DNA of 64,000 bases from Hyparrhenia diplandra (GCA_015847255.1 JADLZK010009181.1:1054001-1118000), one strand, 5' to 3'. Counted from the stretch's first letter, positions 32,343 through 44,255 are shown. The notes: generated by a model from the sequence alone, not told the origin. Numbers and translations are program-made.

Positions 32343-34400
32343 GCATAGCCCATATCTCTTTTGGCATATGAGAATGTAGGAGACTAGAGATGTCATAATG
32401 ATGGTGATGCAATGAGTAAATCTTTTTGGTGGCTGAAAAAAAAAAATTGCATGTTGTGTGCAACTCTTAGTGTAAGAGTTGGCATTTTATTTACGGGTAT
32501 GCGTGTATCTCGATCATGGGTGTATGACAAGAATCTCAACAAAAGGTCTCAACGTTTGATAGAACGCAACACAAAGCAAGAGGCATATGTGGATGGTTCA
32601 TATATAATTGTTGTGGCCTTGGTAGGTATTTCAAAGCAATTCAAGGAAACATGCTATTTGCATTTATAATTTTGTAAAAGAAAAATCCCAAGTTCTTTGC
32701 AAGAGTAAGCAAGAATCATGTCATCCCTATTGTATCTCATTCGTCAATTACTTAGATAATCTAGGTTCCCTAATTTAAAGTGTTCACAAGTTTGCAGGAA
32801 TGTTGCATGGAATAAAAAGTATGCAAACTTATAATCATAGGAAGACATGCTAATGGAGTATCTAAAGTTCGAATTTTTTGAATTTATTCAATTTTAAACT
32901 TTCAAAACTTTTAGAGATGTGAGGGTAAAGTTTGCACATACCATCGCTGAAGATGAAGGAGTTAATGGTGATTGTTCATTTAGGTCATCCGCATAGTGGA
33001 TCACTCGATATTGTGCAACGTGTTGGGGAGGTCTCGAATGTTTGGTCGTTATTTTTTTTTAGAGATCTCCCCCCACCTTTGGTTCTTGTACCTATTTTTT
33101 TATTTTTTTTTAAAAAAAAAAGGAAAACAAACAAAGACCCTACTAATTTGAACATTTGGGAGCCAAATTATTAATATTTTTATTATTATCTAAAAATACA
33201 TGTTCTTATTTTTCTTTTAATTTGATTTGTTTAACTTGTTCACTCAACTTTTTAGCCTTTTAAAACATAACTCCAACAAGGTTAAGATAAAAAGGCAAAG
33301 TGTAAATATAACCTTGAGTTGTCTCCAACATAAATTACTTCAGTTTAATGACAATAATACTACGAAGTTCATTAACCAAAATTTAACACCATGTCTAAAT
33401 TCGATTAAAGAAGGCTATTTTAACCTAAGCACCATGCTTAATTTAAAACGCCTATGGATATACTTCAAGATAGTACATCCAAAACCGGAGTATTTAAATC
33501 ATACACAAGGGAAAAAAGATAATGCCTACGGATATAAATATGAGTAAAGGTGTTGATGAACATTTTATTTACCTTTGCATACCTGGAGTGTTCTTACCGA
33601 AGCGGAGCAGATGGAAACCTTGAGTTTGCTTCGCGCCGACTTGATTGTGTGAGTCCAACTCGGGTAAACCACGAGGTGTGGTCATAAACATGACTTAGTG
33701 CAAATGGACCTCAAGACTCAGAGGTAGCAAAGGTGCAATGGGGGGCACCTTCTTTTATTTCCTCCTTTTTTTATATATGTATATTTTTTTATTATCATAA
33801 ATAATTCTCATATTTTTTTTTTGTTTTAGCAAGGTAGAGCTAACATCTCTCTTTTTTTTTTTTTTTAACCAAGATGATTGGTGTATGGAACATGTGGTGA
33901 GATTCTTACCGTCCTCCCCCACACTTGAACTTTTGCATAAAAAGTCAAGTGTGTGATATGGGGTCTCCTTTCTCGAGTGTGTTCCATCAAATCACCGAGG
34001 ATTTTTGATTGATGCAACCCTCATGCTCCATAGTACCATGTGTACCTTTGTTCTTCTTGATCTTCACCTAAAATGGTTAGCAACCAAGAATACCCGAAGG
34101 TGCATTCTCACTTGAAAGCATGTTCTTGCTTTTATTGATATAAGAAAGAGTTTTTTTTTATGATAATCCAGGGGTATCTCTCGGTAGTGCTTACTTTATG
34201 GTCATAAGCTTGACCGCCAAAGCTAGGACAAAGATTATAGCCGTAAGTCGCGTGATTGGCTTCGATGATGATGGCTATAAGAGCTCGCCCTAGGAATGGT
34301 TTGGTTTGGATTTTGAAAGGTTGGAAGAGTAAGATTTTTTTTTATCTTTTTTATTTTTTTTATTACTAGGATACACGGGTGGACTAGGGTTGGAAACATC
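31651..34400 (-). other. Non-coding interior of the minus-strand LTR element
   Basis: AT-rich with long T and A runs, including about 32 T at 32310-32341. No gag or pol sequence was found. A second purine-tract-like motif (CAAGTGTGGGGGAGGACGG on the minus strand) lies at 33908-33935. Apparent frames such as 33227-33547 have the composition of AT-rich random DNA. Confidence 0.55.
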
Positions 34401-34434
34401 ACGACGACCGTTCCAAGAACGGCGCCGTAAAGCT
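34401..34434 (-). promoter_or_regulatory. Primer-binding site of the minus-strand LTR element
   Basis: Minus strand: GCCAACA|AGCTTTACGGCGCCGTTCTTGG. The same arrangement, AACA|AGCTTTTTTGGCGCCGTTC, follows the left LTR of the element at 48368, so both use the same kind of primer tRNA site. Confidence 0.7.
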
Positions 34435-35744
34435 TGTTGGCGTTTCTTACGCACACGAAAAGAGTTCCGCAAGCGCACGGAAATGCATTTGTAGCTTTCA
34501 CCGGAGGAAGTATTCGTGGTATCGTATTTCCACGGGAACGGTTGTGCAAATTGTCTCTTAGCTAGTTCACCTAGGATAGCAAAAGGGAGAAGGTAAGAAT
34601 AGCAAGGTCTTCTAAGGTTAGAGTTCCTAGATAAGATAGTAATCGCCACCATCCACTTACTTGGGGCACCGGATAACGCTGATGGTTCGCCCAGCGATGC
34701 CGCCAATAGCCCTACTCAAAAAACACCGACGTGGGGAATACAAAGGACGGACGGGGCTGTCACCACCTACTTGCCTACCCCTCATTCCGTGACGCGTTCG
34801 AGGGGCAAAGCGAAGGTGGCCTCTAGCATAAACACCACGTCTCACGCTATGACCAACTACTCTAGCGTTGATCAGGGTGACCCGCTGTGCGAGGCCCTCT
34901 ACCAGAGTACCCGCCTCAAGGACGGACGACGAACCAGCAAGAAAACAGTAACAAAACTAGCTTGAAGTAAGAACTTATTACCAAAGAGAGGACACGAACC
35001 TTAGTACTCCAAGTAGTACTAGATCCGCCGAGGTACAAGTGAGAGGGAGCCGACATCCCCGGCACTCCAGTGGAGGTAACCGACAACTCCGGTACTTCTC
35101 CATCTCTCTCTCTTCCTCACTCACTCCTTACACTAGAGAGCTAAACTATAAAAGTGGAGCTCTCCTCTCTAATGCTACATTGTGCCTCCTTGAGAGTGGG
35201 ATGGAATGGGATGAGTGGGATGGATGGGATGGATGATTTACAAGGGAGGCAATAGCCTCTTTATATAGGGAAAGGAGGGAGAGAATGGATGGCTGTGCTT
35301 TGTTTGGGGAAAATTGGCGGGAACTCAAACTTGCACCGCATGCAACCGCCCAGCGTGAAAACCGCTCCAAACCGCCGGAGAAAGGGCGGGAAGAGATGCC
35401 GAAAAATTTGCGCCCGGCCGCCGCCGCGGTGGCCGCGCCTCTCGGCCCGACCTTTTCTGTTGTGTGTTTGGGCCTTCCTACATTGGGCCTATGGTGGTGC
35501 ACGGTCCGATTCCTTGTTTATTCGGCCTTCTTGCTCTTCCTCCCCTTAGGCGTAGTTCTGAAATGCGCCTTTGTTGTTACTTTGTGTATTTTTACTTCTT
35601 TTCCACTCTAGTACCGCAAAAATATATTTTCTTCCAATACAAGTGGAACTAGATTAGTGGTAAAGGTTTATGTGATATATGTTTGCTTGTTCGTGATTTG
35701 GGTGTAAGTTGGTGGTATAAATTAGTTGATAATGACCGCCAACA
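34435..35744 (-). repeat. 5' LTR of the minus-strand LTR element
   Basis: 1310 bp, highly similar to 30318-31634. TATA at 35261-35270 on the minus strand. Differences cluster at positions where related LTRs have CAG or CTG. Confidence 0.88.
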
Positions 35745-37016
35745 TCTTTCTTCCTCTTCAAACCCTCGGGCCCGTGCAATGGGTCCTCGAGGGAACGCTT
35801 TGCCGCGCACCCTATCTTGGTCGGGCGGACCGGAGCTCCTTGGGGCGTGGCGGCCAGTGCGGCTGGCTCGCACGGGCGGCGCGGCCTCCTCCGGGCGACA
35901 GTGAAGTATTGGCTTCGGCTCATCCCATGGATCTACACATCCAAACCAACCACATCAACAAAAGATACGCCTCTACCCATGCAAATACCACAAAGAAGAT
36001 AGTCGGCATTACGTCGAACACTTATCGGGGCGGGTTGTTGGCACTAAACGGGCCCGCCGCTCTCCCCGCGTGGTGGACTCGGTCGTCATGAAGATGGACA
36101 TCAACAGGCATTGCACCTCGGGCGTATGGCAGAGCCTCCTTGACTCCCGTGTTCCGTCTTCTTGGTCGGTATACTCGGCCGGGTGATCCCCCTCTTGCGT
36201 GGCCGGAAACGCCGGTCGATGAACACCTCGGCGATGTCAATGCCATTGAGGTGCATGTCCCGGTCATCTCCACCGGCTCGATCACACGCTCCATCTCCCC
36301 CGCGGCCGGCTCCTCGTTCCGTTCGGGGCGGTATTTCGTGGGATCCGGCTCGGGTCGAGGGCATGAACGACTCCATCGGGCGGGGCACGTAGAACCACCG
36401 GGGAGTACCACCGAGTGACGTTGACGGCGCGGCATGGCCGGAACCTGGCTGGCCTGCCCGTCTCGTAACCCGGTACACCCCGCTGGCGATGCGGGACCCC
36501 TCACCGCCCCTCAACCTAATCGAGAAGAAGTACCTCCTCAAGTTGAAGTTGGGGATGATCCCCAAGAAGCACTCGCAGAGGGTGATGAAGATCGCGATGT
36601 CGAGGATCGCGTGTGGCGGAAGATTGCGGAGGACGAGCCCGTAGTAGCCCAGGTTGGAAGCCACCGGACGAACGGGTGTCTTGGGTAGCCCAAACCCACG
36701 AGTGAAGTAGTCCTCGAAGACTACCACCTCGTGGGTGTGAGGCATGGGGTAGGGATCCCCACCGGCACCCGCCATCCGGCTATTGCCCGATCCGGCAAAG
36801 ACTCCGGGCGTCGAGGAGCACTTGGACCGATGCCTCGGTCGACTTGGAGGGCACCCACTCCGCGTCCATCTCTAGCTCCGGGTCCGCCACGGCCGGGGAA
36901 AGACTTGCTGCAGATTCAGCAGCAACTGCTCCTCCTCCTCCTCCTCCTCCTCTGCAGCCGCTTCGGCGGCTCCCCTTCCGCGTCCGGTAGGAGCCCTGCG
37001 CGCCATTGCTCTGCAT
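35745..37016 (-). pseudogene. N-terminal part of the gypsy antisense ORF, putative gypsy-type transposon domain
   Basis: The minus-strand frame 36775-36101 includes HEVVVFEDYFTRGFGLPKTP, NLGYYGLVLRNLPPHAILDI and IFITLCECFLGIIPNFNLRR YFFSIRL. This is the conserved 'putative gypsy type transposon' domain (the family once called Transposase_28) found in antisense ORFs of Tat-type elements. An acidic, Glu-rich stretch (EEEEEEEEQLLLN) lies upstream around 36935, with ATG candidates near 36996-37016. The frame breaks in the Pro/Arg-rich part downstream. The role of this protein is unknown. It is the front half of the reading that continues at 30317-28050. Confidence 0.75.
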
Positions 37017-37074
37017 AGGGTGGTGATGACATGAACAGTGACCAACAGATTCAACTCAAGAATGACGGAACACC

Positions 37075-37600
37075 CACTACGTAGTTTCCGATCAATTGCA
37101 ACTAGACACTTAGACAACACCACTCATTTGGGTGCAATAGGGGGTACTATGGCACCCAACCCGGTGAACTCGGGTAGTAATATGTGTCCATATTGCCACA
37201 CAAAAATTGTGTTGCGATATTTTTTTTGGTTGCAAAATGATGGTGTTGTTGCACCCATTTTAAGGATTTCGTGGCAATTGGTGGAAAGTATTGCAACAAC
37301 AATTTTATGTTGCATTAGCATGTCGTGTGTTGCAATAAAATGAACTATGGCATCCATACTAGCGTTGGTTGCTTATGAGCAGTAGTATCACAACCACTTA
37401 TTTTGGTTGCAATATTTTTTGCACCTCGTGGCAATAGATAGGTGGCTATTGCATCCTTTGTTGCCACAAGATGCAATAACATGTATGTATTGCCACCATT
37501 TGGTATGGTTGTAATACTATCCATTTGGCGTTGCAACTTATACACACCTATTGCAATGAACTTTTACTTGGTTGCACTTAAATTTGTCTATCGCCACGCT
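37075..37600. repeat. Left subterminal repeat array of CACTA-1
   Basis: Many TTGCAAC, TTGCCAC and GTGGCAA words in both orientations, as at the ends of CACTA-0. The likely target site of the second element protein. Confidence 0.6.
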
Positions 37601-37900
37601 TTTGAGCTGGCCAGCTGGCCTAATTAACAAAAAAGAGCCCACTAAACGATCCTAGTAGACGCTTGGAATACTGGGGGACTCACGTTCGCATCCCGGCCGA
37701 TCGCCGACGTCCCGCATTCGGGCTGATCCACCCTTGGCACGCGGCGCGTCCCCGCTTACCGGCCGGCGGCGCCCCCTCTCGCGGCAAAGGTTAACGGGTA
37801 GCTATATCGATATCCCCCCGCATATATATATATGGGCATACGCTAGGTATAGATCATGATCATTATTTGCTCATTATGTTCTTGGGCTGCGAGATCAATG
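37601..37900. other. Leader between CACTA-1 end and TNP2
   Basis: GC-rich then TATA-like: a CATATATATATATGGGC run at 37820 could serve as the promoter of the TNP2 gene. No coding pattern. Confidence 0.35.
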
Positions 37901-37909
37901 TCCGCATCA

Positions 37910-40900
37910 CACGAAGATAGGAGTTGGATGCGCTTGCCTCGACAATCGAGAAGAGTGGAAGGATAATTTCAGAACTTGGATTGATAAGTATACCTCATCA
38001 TCATCTAGACCTATTGGATTGTCTCTTGTGTGCCCATGTGGTACATGTCAATGCAATACAAGATATAATGACAAGTTTGATTCAACTTCACTTAGTAAAA
38101 AGTGGGTTTCTTGATTGTTTCATCAATGAGTTCGAAGAAGGCCAAACTTCTTCATCGGTGATCGGGGTGGTACCGGTATAACAGAACCCTCAAGATCATG
38201 CACAACCTACCGATGATGCTGATGTTGGTGACAACGGCCGCCACACCACCTTATTTTGGAGAAGACGATGAAGAAGATCCAAGTGATCACCCCGCCGCCA
38301 CTAATACTATGATTAGAAACATTATCGTGGCTCCATACATGGAAAAATCATAGATGACAAACCAAATAAGCGGGCAAAGATATTTTTGAAATTATTAGAG
38401 GAGGCATAGAAGGAATTGTATCCAGGATGCAAATCGGCAACAAAGGTTTCTTTTATCGTGCAACTTTTTCGAGATAAAGTGCTTGTATGGTATTAGTAAC
38501 GCATGTTTGGAGGCCATACTTAACTGTTCTCAAAGGTTCTCCCCGAAGGCCATTGTATCCCCGACTCGTTGGACAAAGTGCAAAAGGTGATTCGAGGGCT
38601 AGGATTGACTACATCAAGATACACGCATGTCGGAATGATTGTGTGTTTTTTTTTGATGAGCACGCAAATCTGCATAATTGTCCCATATGTAAAGAGTCTA
38701 GGTGGAAACATGTCGAGAGCACGGACCGGGATGGTGCTAAATATCGAAGCGGCTTCCGGTGAAGATTCTACGCTACTTTCCTCTTATTCCTCGGCTGCAA
38801 AAGAATGTATATGTCGAAGCGGACATCGTGGACTTTTAAAGTGGCATAAGAAATAATTGGTAAATGATGGAAAAATGTGTCACCCAAACTGATTCAAAGG
38901 CATGGAAGCACGTGGATAACAAATATGGCTGGTTTTTAAGAAGCTCATAATATCAGCCCGGGTCTTGCTTCTCGATGGCTTCAATCCCTTTGGGATGCAA
39001 AATACGACATACTCCATATGGCCGGTTGTCCTAATACCCTACAATTTGCCTCCTTGGTTGTGTCGGAAACAATCTAAGCGTATATTGTCAATGTTGATAC
39101 CTAGTCTAAAATCTCACTGAAACGATATTGATGTATATTTGAAGCCCCTTATATTGGAGCTCAAGGAGCTTTGGAAGAACGGTGTAAAAACATGGGATGC
39201 ACAAACTAAGAAGAACTTTCCATTACATGCTATTCTACTTTGGACAATGTTGACGGTCCTTAACGCATATATTTTGACCGCCAAAGAGCACTAGAATACC
39301 AAACATTCCATGCTATATCATAATAAAATATTATTTATATAACGAGTTCCACGAGTTTTGGTGTCTCCAGCTATTTTGCAGTATTCTCAATTTATCATCA
39401 AAATAAAGTATCTCAAATGGTAAAACGGAGCACACCATTGTGGAGGGCTCGTCCGCGCTGATCAAAATAGATATATCATTTGCTATATTTGGACTCGGGA
39501 ATAAAAAGATATAACACAAACAATGTTGCCATGCACTATGGGTCCCACACGTCGCCCTTACGTGAACAACGCCATGCATGGCCATCCGGAGAGCGACACG
39601 TGGCAGCCCCGCAGCGCAACTGCCGTCCGCATGCGCCTCCACACGCGGCCAGCGAGGGGAAGACCACGGCTGCGGGCCCCACGCCGCAGGGCGCCCCCCC
39701 CCACGGGGGCACCGTCGACACGGCCCGGCCAGCGGGAGGCCACCACGTGGCAAAGACGGGACGGTGCAGGCGGCCTCCGTGCGCGCGTGCCGCATTTCAA
39801 ACGCGGAGCGCGCCGCGGCGCAGTCGCCCGCCGAAAGCGGGGGCACGTGGCGCCTCTCGGATGGCCCCGTGAGGGCGGTTCCCGGTTCACCTACCATGCG
39901 CGCGAAAGTGGGCGCTCGGGCCGGCGGTTCACCCACCCAGAGCCCCGATTTACCTTCGTAAATAGCACGCGGTCGCGCGCATAACCCGGTTTTGCTCGGT
40001 TCGCGCCTTATATCGACCGGTTTTCGGCACTCGCCGAAAGGAAAAAACAATGTTACCGGCGTTGCTAGGGCGGTTGCATGGCACGGAGGTGGCGAGAATA
40101 GTTTCCATGTATAGAGATGGCCCCTTCCCCTCTCTCCTATATATAGAGGCTTTCTCCTCTATTGTAAAACACATTCTACACAAGAGCTTCTCATTTCTAC
40201 ATCCAATACCTTGTAGTGGTGTCCCTCTAGGTGTTCTCCACCTAGTTGTATACTTTAGGAAAGAGGAAGAGAGAGGAGGGAAGAGAGCGGAGGCTTAAGG
40301 CGGCTTGTCGGGTTCTCCTTCAATTTGTACCTCTACGAGCCGACTCCTTCGTGAGTACTATCCGCCTTCTTTGCAATTCTCTAGTAATCTATTTGACTAA
40401 AGTTTAGTGCTCACTTACTTGCTTGCGGGATCTCCGTTCGATCGAAGGTTCTAGTTTTCACGTGAGACTAGTTTCGTAATCGTTAGTGTAGACGTGGTGT
40501 CTAGACTATCGGTTACCTGAGATTGCGCCCAACCCCACGGATAGTTGTGGTAGCCCCGGGGGTGACAGCTCCGACCAGGCCTTTGTATTCCACCACGTTC
40601 GGGTTGGTGTTCTCGTAGAGCTTTTGGCTGCCTGACCCCGATTACCGTTTCCCAGTCTTTTCGAGAATCGGAAAGGAACAGCTGCTCCGAAGTAAGCAAG
40701 TGTAGTAAGCCGAGACTTTAGTTATCTAGTGACCTTGGGCTAAGCTTAGAAAACCCTCTCGTCCTACCAAAAACATTCTCTCTATTCTTCCCTTGGGCAA
40801 CCTTGTTCCATCTCTAGTACACTTCCGTTCCCTGTGGAAAATACGATACCCTAAATACTTCCAGGTGAAAGCTACAACGGTATCCGTGCGCTTGCGGATT

Positions 40901-43176
40901 TATCTGTGTGCGTAAGAATTACCAACAGACAATTAATGACTTCCCGGCATGTGCCATGCTTTCTCGGTTGGAGCACAAAAGGAAAGTTTGCATGCCCATA
41001 TTGCCACAAAGACACCGAAAGTATTTGTGGTTAAAACATGGGAGAAAAATCGCTACACGGGATCTCGGCGTTTCTTGCCAATGGACCATGAATGGCGCAA
41101 GAACACGGTCAGCTTCAACAACATGGTCGAAACTGTGGAGGGAGGCACCGGTTCACCGACCGGTGCACAGGTACTTGAGCAAGTATGAAAGTTTTGAACA
41201 AGTGAGATTTGGAAAGAGCGACAAAAAAAAAAGGAAGCGTGATGATGATGACAAATGGCACAACCTGGAGGAAGAAGAGTATTTTTTGAGCTCCCATACT
41301 GGTCTTCTTTGCTCATCAGGCATAATTTGGGCGTCATGCACATTGAGAAAAATATATGTGAGTCCATATTAGGCACTCGCTTGAATTGGAAGGTAAATGT
41401 AAGGACGGGGGAGAACGCCCGCTTGACATCAAAAGCATCTAGGGATACGACCGGATCAGCACCACGTGATTAAGAAAGATAAGTATACCTTGCCACCAGC
41501 CTTGTACAAGTTAGATGAGAATGAAAAGGATGTTTTGTGCAAATTTCTGTATGGAGTGAAAATGCGATGGGGTATCCTCCAATATAAGAAGATGTGTTGA
41601 CTTAAAAAGCACGTAAGGTTTTCGGCTTGAAATCTCATGATTACCATCCGATTCTACGTAAAACTTTTACCCTTAATAGTGCGGAGGATTTTGCCGTAAC
41701 AAGTTGTTGTTGCACCGATCTAGCTTAGTAATTTCTTTGATGCACTATGTTCCAAGGAGCTAGTGGAAGCGCACTGGTCAAACTTAGTATTTCAATCACG
41801 GATGCTCTTTGTCGACTTGAGATGCTATTCCCACCATCATTTTTTGATATCATGATGCATTTACCTATTCATTTGGCCGATGAGGCTATACTTGAGGGCC
41901 CGTGTGTTATAGGTGGATGTACCCGGTGGAGCGATTACCTACGCTTCGCGAAAAAAATTATGTGAGGAACAAGGCATACCCCGAAGGCTCAATAGCCGAG
42001 GGATACATACTCGAGGAGTGCCTTTACATTTTGTTCTAGATTCTTGGACATGGACAAAGAACCGAATCGCGCAGATCGTCATGAAAATACCGGCCGTGAA
42101 TGAGCCACCATCCGGTTTGAGCATATTTGCTCCAATGGACTACAAGAGGAGAGGATGATTTGTCTATATGCTTAACAGAGTTGAGATGCATAAGATGAAG
42201 CACTACATGATTAATAATTGTGATGAAGCTAAACCATGGGTCGAGTAAGTTACATTATTATATACATCATTATTTTTAAATTTTATATTTTAAACTAACA
42301 TTGATATACTTTCCTATGCAGCAAGCACAAGGAAGATCTCGAAGGAGAAATTTGGTGAAAGAAATCTTGAAAAGCGACATGAGGAACAATTTGTAAGATG
42401 GTTCGAGGCGTGGTCGGGGAACAATATGCCAAAGGGAAGTAGATGAAGATATGTTTGCACTTGCTGATTGGATAGAGAGTCGAGCTCGTACAATGCATAG
42501 ATGCAAAGCATCAATAATTGGCTATTTCGAGCGGTGACATTGAGAAAAGCCTCGTTTCACAAAAGCGTGGCGTGCTTGTCAAGAGTGACCATCGTGAGTA
42601 AAAACATGTGGTGGTATGGGGTGATTAAAAGAATCATCTCACTAGAATTCCCTAGACAAAAAAGAAGTTATTTTGTTCCAAAGTGTGTGGTGGTATGATG
42701 TGCCTGCTTCCACTACCCAATGTAAAACAAAGGATACAAAGAAGGATAAGTTTGGGGTTATTGATATCAATACTACTCGGTACAGGTATATGAATGAACC
42801 CTATATTCTAGTGACAAAGGCGTAAGCAGGTGTTTTATGTGGATCCGGTAAAAGAAACCCTGGTTGGAGCGGTGTTATTGCAATGAAACCAAGGAACTTG
42901 TTTGCCATGCCTGAACTAGAACTGGAGGACTCAATTGATGTGGGCACCCAAGACATGGATTTACCTCGTGGACAAATAGAGATTTTGACAAATTGGACAA
43001 GATCGGACAAGGAAGGCACATCCGGGGATGTCTCTGTTATTGCTCAGGTGCAGGCCCAAGCAGTTGATGAACCAGACCATGTGCCCTTTGATGACGACGA
43101 AGATGACTCAGATGACGCGTACATTGAGGATGGAGTTGTTGCACCAATTGTTCTTTGGGGTAGAAGGACGAGATGA
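37910..43176 (+). pseudogene. TNP2-type CACTA transposase, broken and interrupted
   Basis: The N-terminal transposase-associated domain starts EDRSWMRLP (37915) and runs to HLVKSGFLDCFINE (38115). The core continues with ISNACLEAIL, DYIKIHACRNDCVFFFDEHA (38610) and NLHNCPICKESRWKHVES, then WFLKKLIISARVLLLDGFNP and DVYLKPLILELKELWKNGVK (39130). A solo LTR interrupts at 39248. The reading resumes at 40931 with INDFPACAMLSRLEHKRKVC, then IFFELPYWSSLLIRHNLGVM (41280) and HIEKNICESILG. The DUF4218 region is RLEMLFPPSFFDIMMHLPIH (41815). The C-terminus is YILVTKAXQVFYVDP (42804) ending in FDDDEDDSDDAYIEDGVV and a stop at 43174. This is the CACTA transposase that cuts at the element ends. Many stops and frameshifts. 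Confidence 0.88.
39248..40927 (+). mobile_element. Solo LTR inside the TNP2 gene
   Basis: 1680 bp, TGTTGACGGTCC...AGAATTACCAACA, flanked by a perfect 5-bp duplication GACAA (39243-39247 and 40928-40932). TATA box CTATATATAG at 40137. Leaving it out rejoins TNP2 text across the site (LLWT then INDFPACAM). A block at 40486-40710 (ATTGCGCCCAACCCCACGGA then TAGTTGTGGTAGCCC) is shared with the LTRs at 49262 and 55873. No internal region remains, so it formed by LTR-LTR recombination. The minus-strand frame 40050-39331 within it is not a protein gene. Confidence 0.92.
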
Positions 43177-43436
43177 TGACTTTTTTGTTTGATAACTTTA
43201 TATACGAATTTGTTTGGGTGTGAACAAAGAATGTATGGAATTCACATACAGTTGCTTCATTATCTTTTTTTTTTTGTGTGGTGTCAAGTGGATTGATACT
43301 TGAACCTTTGAACAAGAATAGAATTCACATAATTTCAAGAGTTTTCTTTTCATCACTCCTATCAGATTGAACCGCTTTATATATATCCTTATAAAACACA
43401 TAATCTGTTGCTTTCGATAATTGTTACACAACATCA
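43177..43436. other. Convergent 3' spacer between TNP2 and the GRF gene
   Basis: About 260 bp of AT-rich DNA between two genes transcribed toward each other. It probably holds both polyadenylation regions. Confidence 0.4.
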
Positions 43437-43994
43437 TTACATCAGGTACTTCACTACAACACTAAGTACAGCAATTCCAACACAAATAAAGACCAAATTC
43501 ATTTTCCACAACACATGATCCAATTTCTTCTCCGGGTCCTTCATCCCCTCATCCATTTGCTGTTTCACTTCCCTCTGTTCCTTCTTCCAAATCCTCAAGA
43601 TCCACGAGACATGAGGACAACCACCTTCTTATCAATCAAGTCATCTAAGTACTCCTTTTGGAACTTATAGTAGCCACATAATTTGGGATTCTACAAACGG
43701 TTCGAACAACAAATGAGTGAATTAACACAAAGATTATGCGGGTGGTAAAACCACGTTACAAAGACAGCGACTTCACTTACCCCATTCCTCGGGCACTTGA
43801 AAAAGCTTACGCCCTTGTTTGGAGTATCGACTTGACGCCTTGGCTTCGATCACATGACCTAGGTTGCAATCGGGACACTTAACCGAGGCAGCCCGGTTTC
43901 GTGACCTACGGATATCTTTGCGGCATGCGCCGCCGACCGAGGCGATGGCTCGTTCCTCCCTCCTCGACGCCCGCTCCCCTTTGGGACGAGACAT
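43437..43994 (-). pseudogene. GRF-type zinc finger protein with C-terminal membrane helix
   Basis: Minus strand. Exon 1 starts at 43994 (MSRPKGERASRREERAIASV). It contains VKCPDC...GHVIEAKASSRYSKQGRK, and then FFKCPRN in the next frame, which together form a GRF zinc finger (C-x2-C ... C). A splice donor GGG|GTAAGT lies at about 43777 and an acceptor TTTGTAG at about 43694. Exon 2 reads NPKLCGYYKFQKEYLDDLID, then in another frame IWKKEQREVKQQMDEGMKD (coiled coil) and a final hydrophobic helix MNLVFICVGIAVLSVVVKYL, with TAA at 43437. Grass genomes have many small GRF proteins with such a tail. One-base breaks occur in both exons. Its role in or near a CACTA element is unknown. The promoter lies at 44095-44115. 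Confidence 0.7.
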
Positions 43995-44094
43995 CCTTGT
44001 GCGCCATACCTAACGAAGCCGCCAGCGTCGTGCGACGAGCAAGAGAGGCGGCGGCGGTGGGAGGATTAGACTGGACGAAGTCGGGCTAGTAGGG

Positions 44095-44118
44095 TTTAGG
44101 ATATATAGGGTGGTGGGC
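44095..44118 (-). promoter_or_regulatory. Core promoter of the GRF gene
   Basis: On the minus strand, CCACCCTATATATCCTAAAC: a TATA box about 110 bp upstream of the ATG at 43994. The same layout (CCTATATATTTAACCCTAAT) occurs at 56450-56475. Confidence 0.6.
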
Positions 44119-44197
44119 CTTGTATATATCATCTCACCTCCTATAGGAATATATGTTCAAAACAATTTCGTTGTTCCTCATGTCCAATAGTTTTCAG

Positions 44198-44255
44198 TAG
44201 CGCAGTGGTATAGCAGACTTGATGTCAAATAAAAATTGTAAGTGTCGATTCCTAT
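44198..44255 (+). repeat. tRNA-like sequence 1, upstream of the GRF gene
   Basis: GTAGCGCAGTGGTATAGCAG resembles a pol III A box (TRGYNNARNGG form). GTGTCGATTCCTATC about 45 bp downstream resembles a B box (GGTTCGANTCC). No full cloverleaf can be folded by eye and no anticodon arm is evident, so it is a tRNA-derived or SINE-like piece, not a tRNA gene. It is followed by a T-rich run. Confidence 0.5.

Larger units (their letters stand above)
30318..35744 (-). mobile_element. Non-coding LTR retrotransposon (LARD-like), minus strand
   Basis: Two LTRs of about 1.31 kb (30318-31634 and 34435-35744) read TGTTGGCGGTCATTATC... to ...GTAAGAAACGCCAACA on the minus strand. On that strand the purine tract (AAGTGTGGGGAGT) lies directly before the LTR at 30318-31634, and a primer site (AGCTTTACGGCGCCGTTC) directly follows the LTR at 34435-35744. 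This fixes the orientation. The 2.8-kb interior has no gag or pol motif. Target duplication is imperfect (TCTTG on the left, TCTTT on the right). It lies inside the antisense ORF of the gypsy element. Confidence 0.88.
23499..37074 (+). mobile_element. Tat-type Ty3/gypsy element with antisense ORF, partial
   Basis: Its left LTR is at 23499-24382. Gag-like sequence, RNase H and integrase follow in the order of Ty3/gypsy, then a long region with antisense coding sequence including the putative gypsy-type transposon domain. Tat-lineage elements of grasses (RIRE2/Grande type) are known for such an antisense ORF after integrase. I see no reverse transcriptase motif between gag and RNase H, so a deletion is likely. 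It is interrupted by the LTR element at 30318-35744 and stops being visible at the left end of CACTA-1. No right LTR lies in the window. Confidence 0.75.

Noticed and set aside
33227..33547. 106-codon frame inside the minus-strand LTR element
   Set aside because: AT-rich composition (Asn, Lys, Leu) and no domain; chance open frame.
30318..35744. Segmental duplication of a gene region
   Set aside because: The two 1.3-kb copies have TG...CA ends with adjoining primer site and purine tract, so they are LTRs of one element.
39331..40050. 239-codon minus-strand frame
   Set aside because: It lies inside a solo LTR and is Arg/Pro/Ala-rich, with the other strand open in several frames as well.
44198..44255. 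Functional tRNA gene
   Set aside because: A- and B-box-like words are present, but no acceptor stem or anticodon arm could be paired; the same applies to the copies at 56526, 62955 and 63171.
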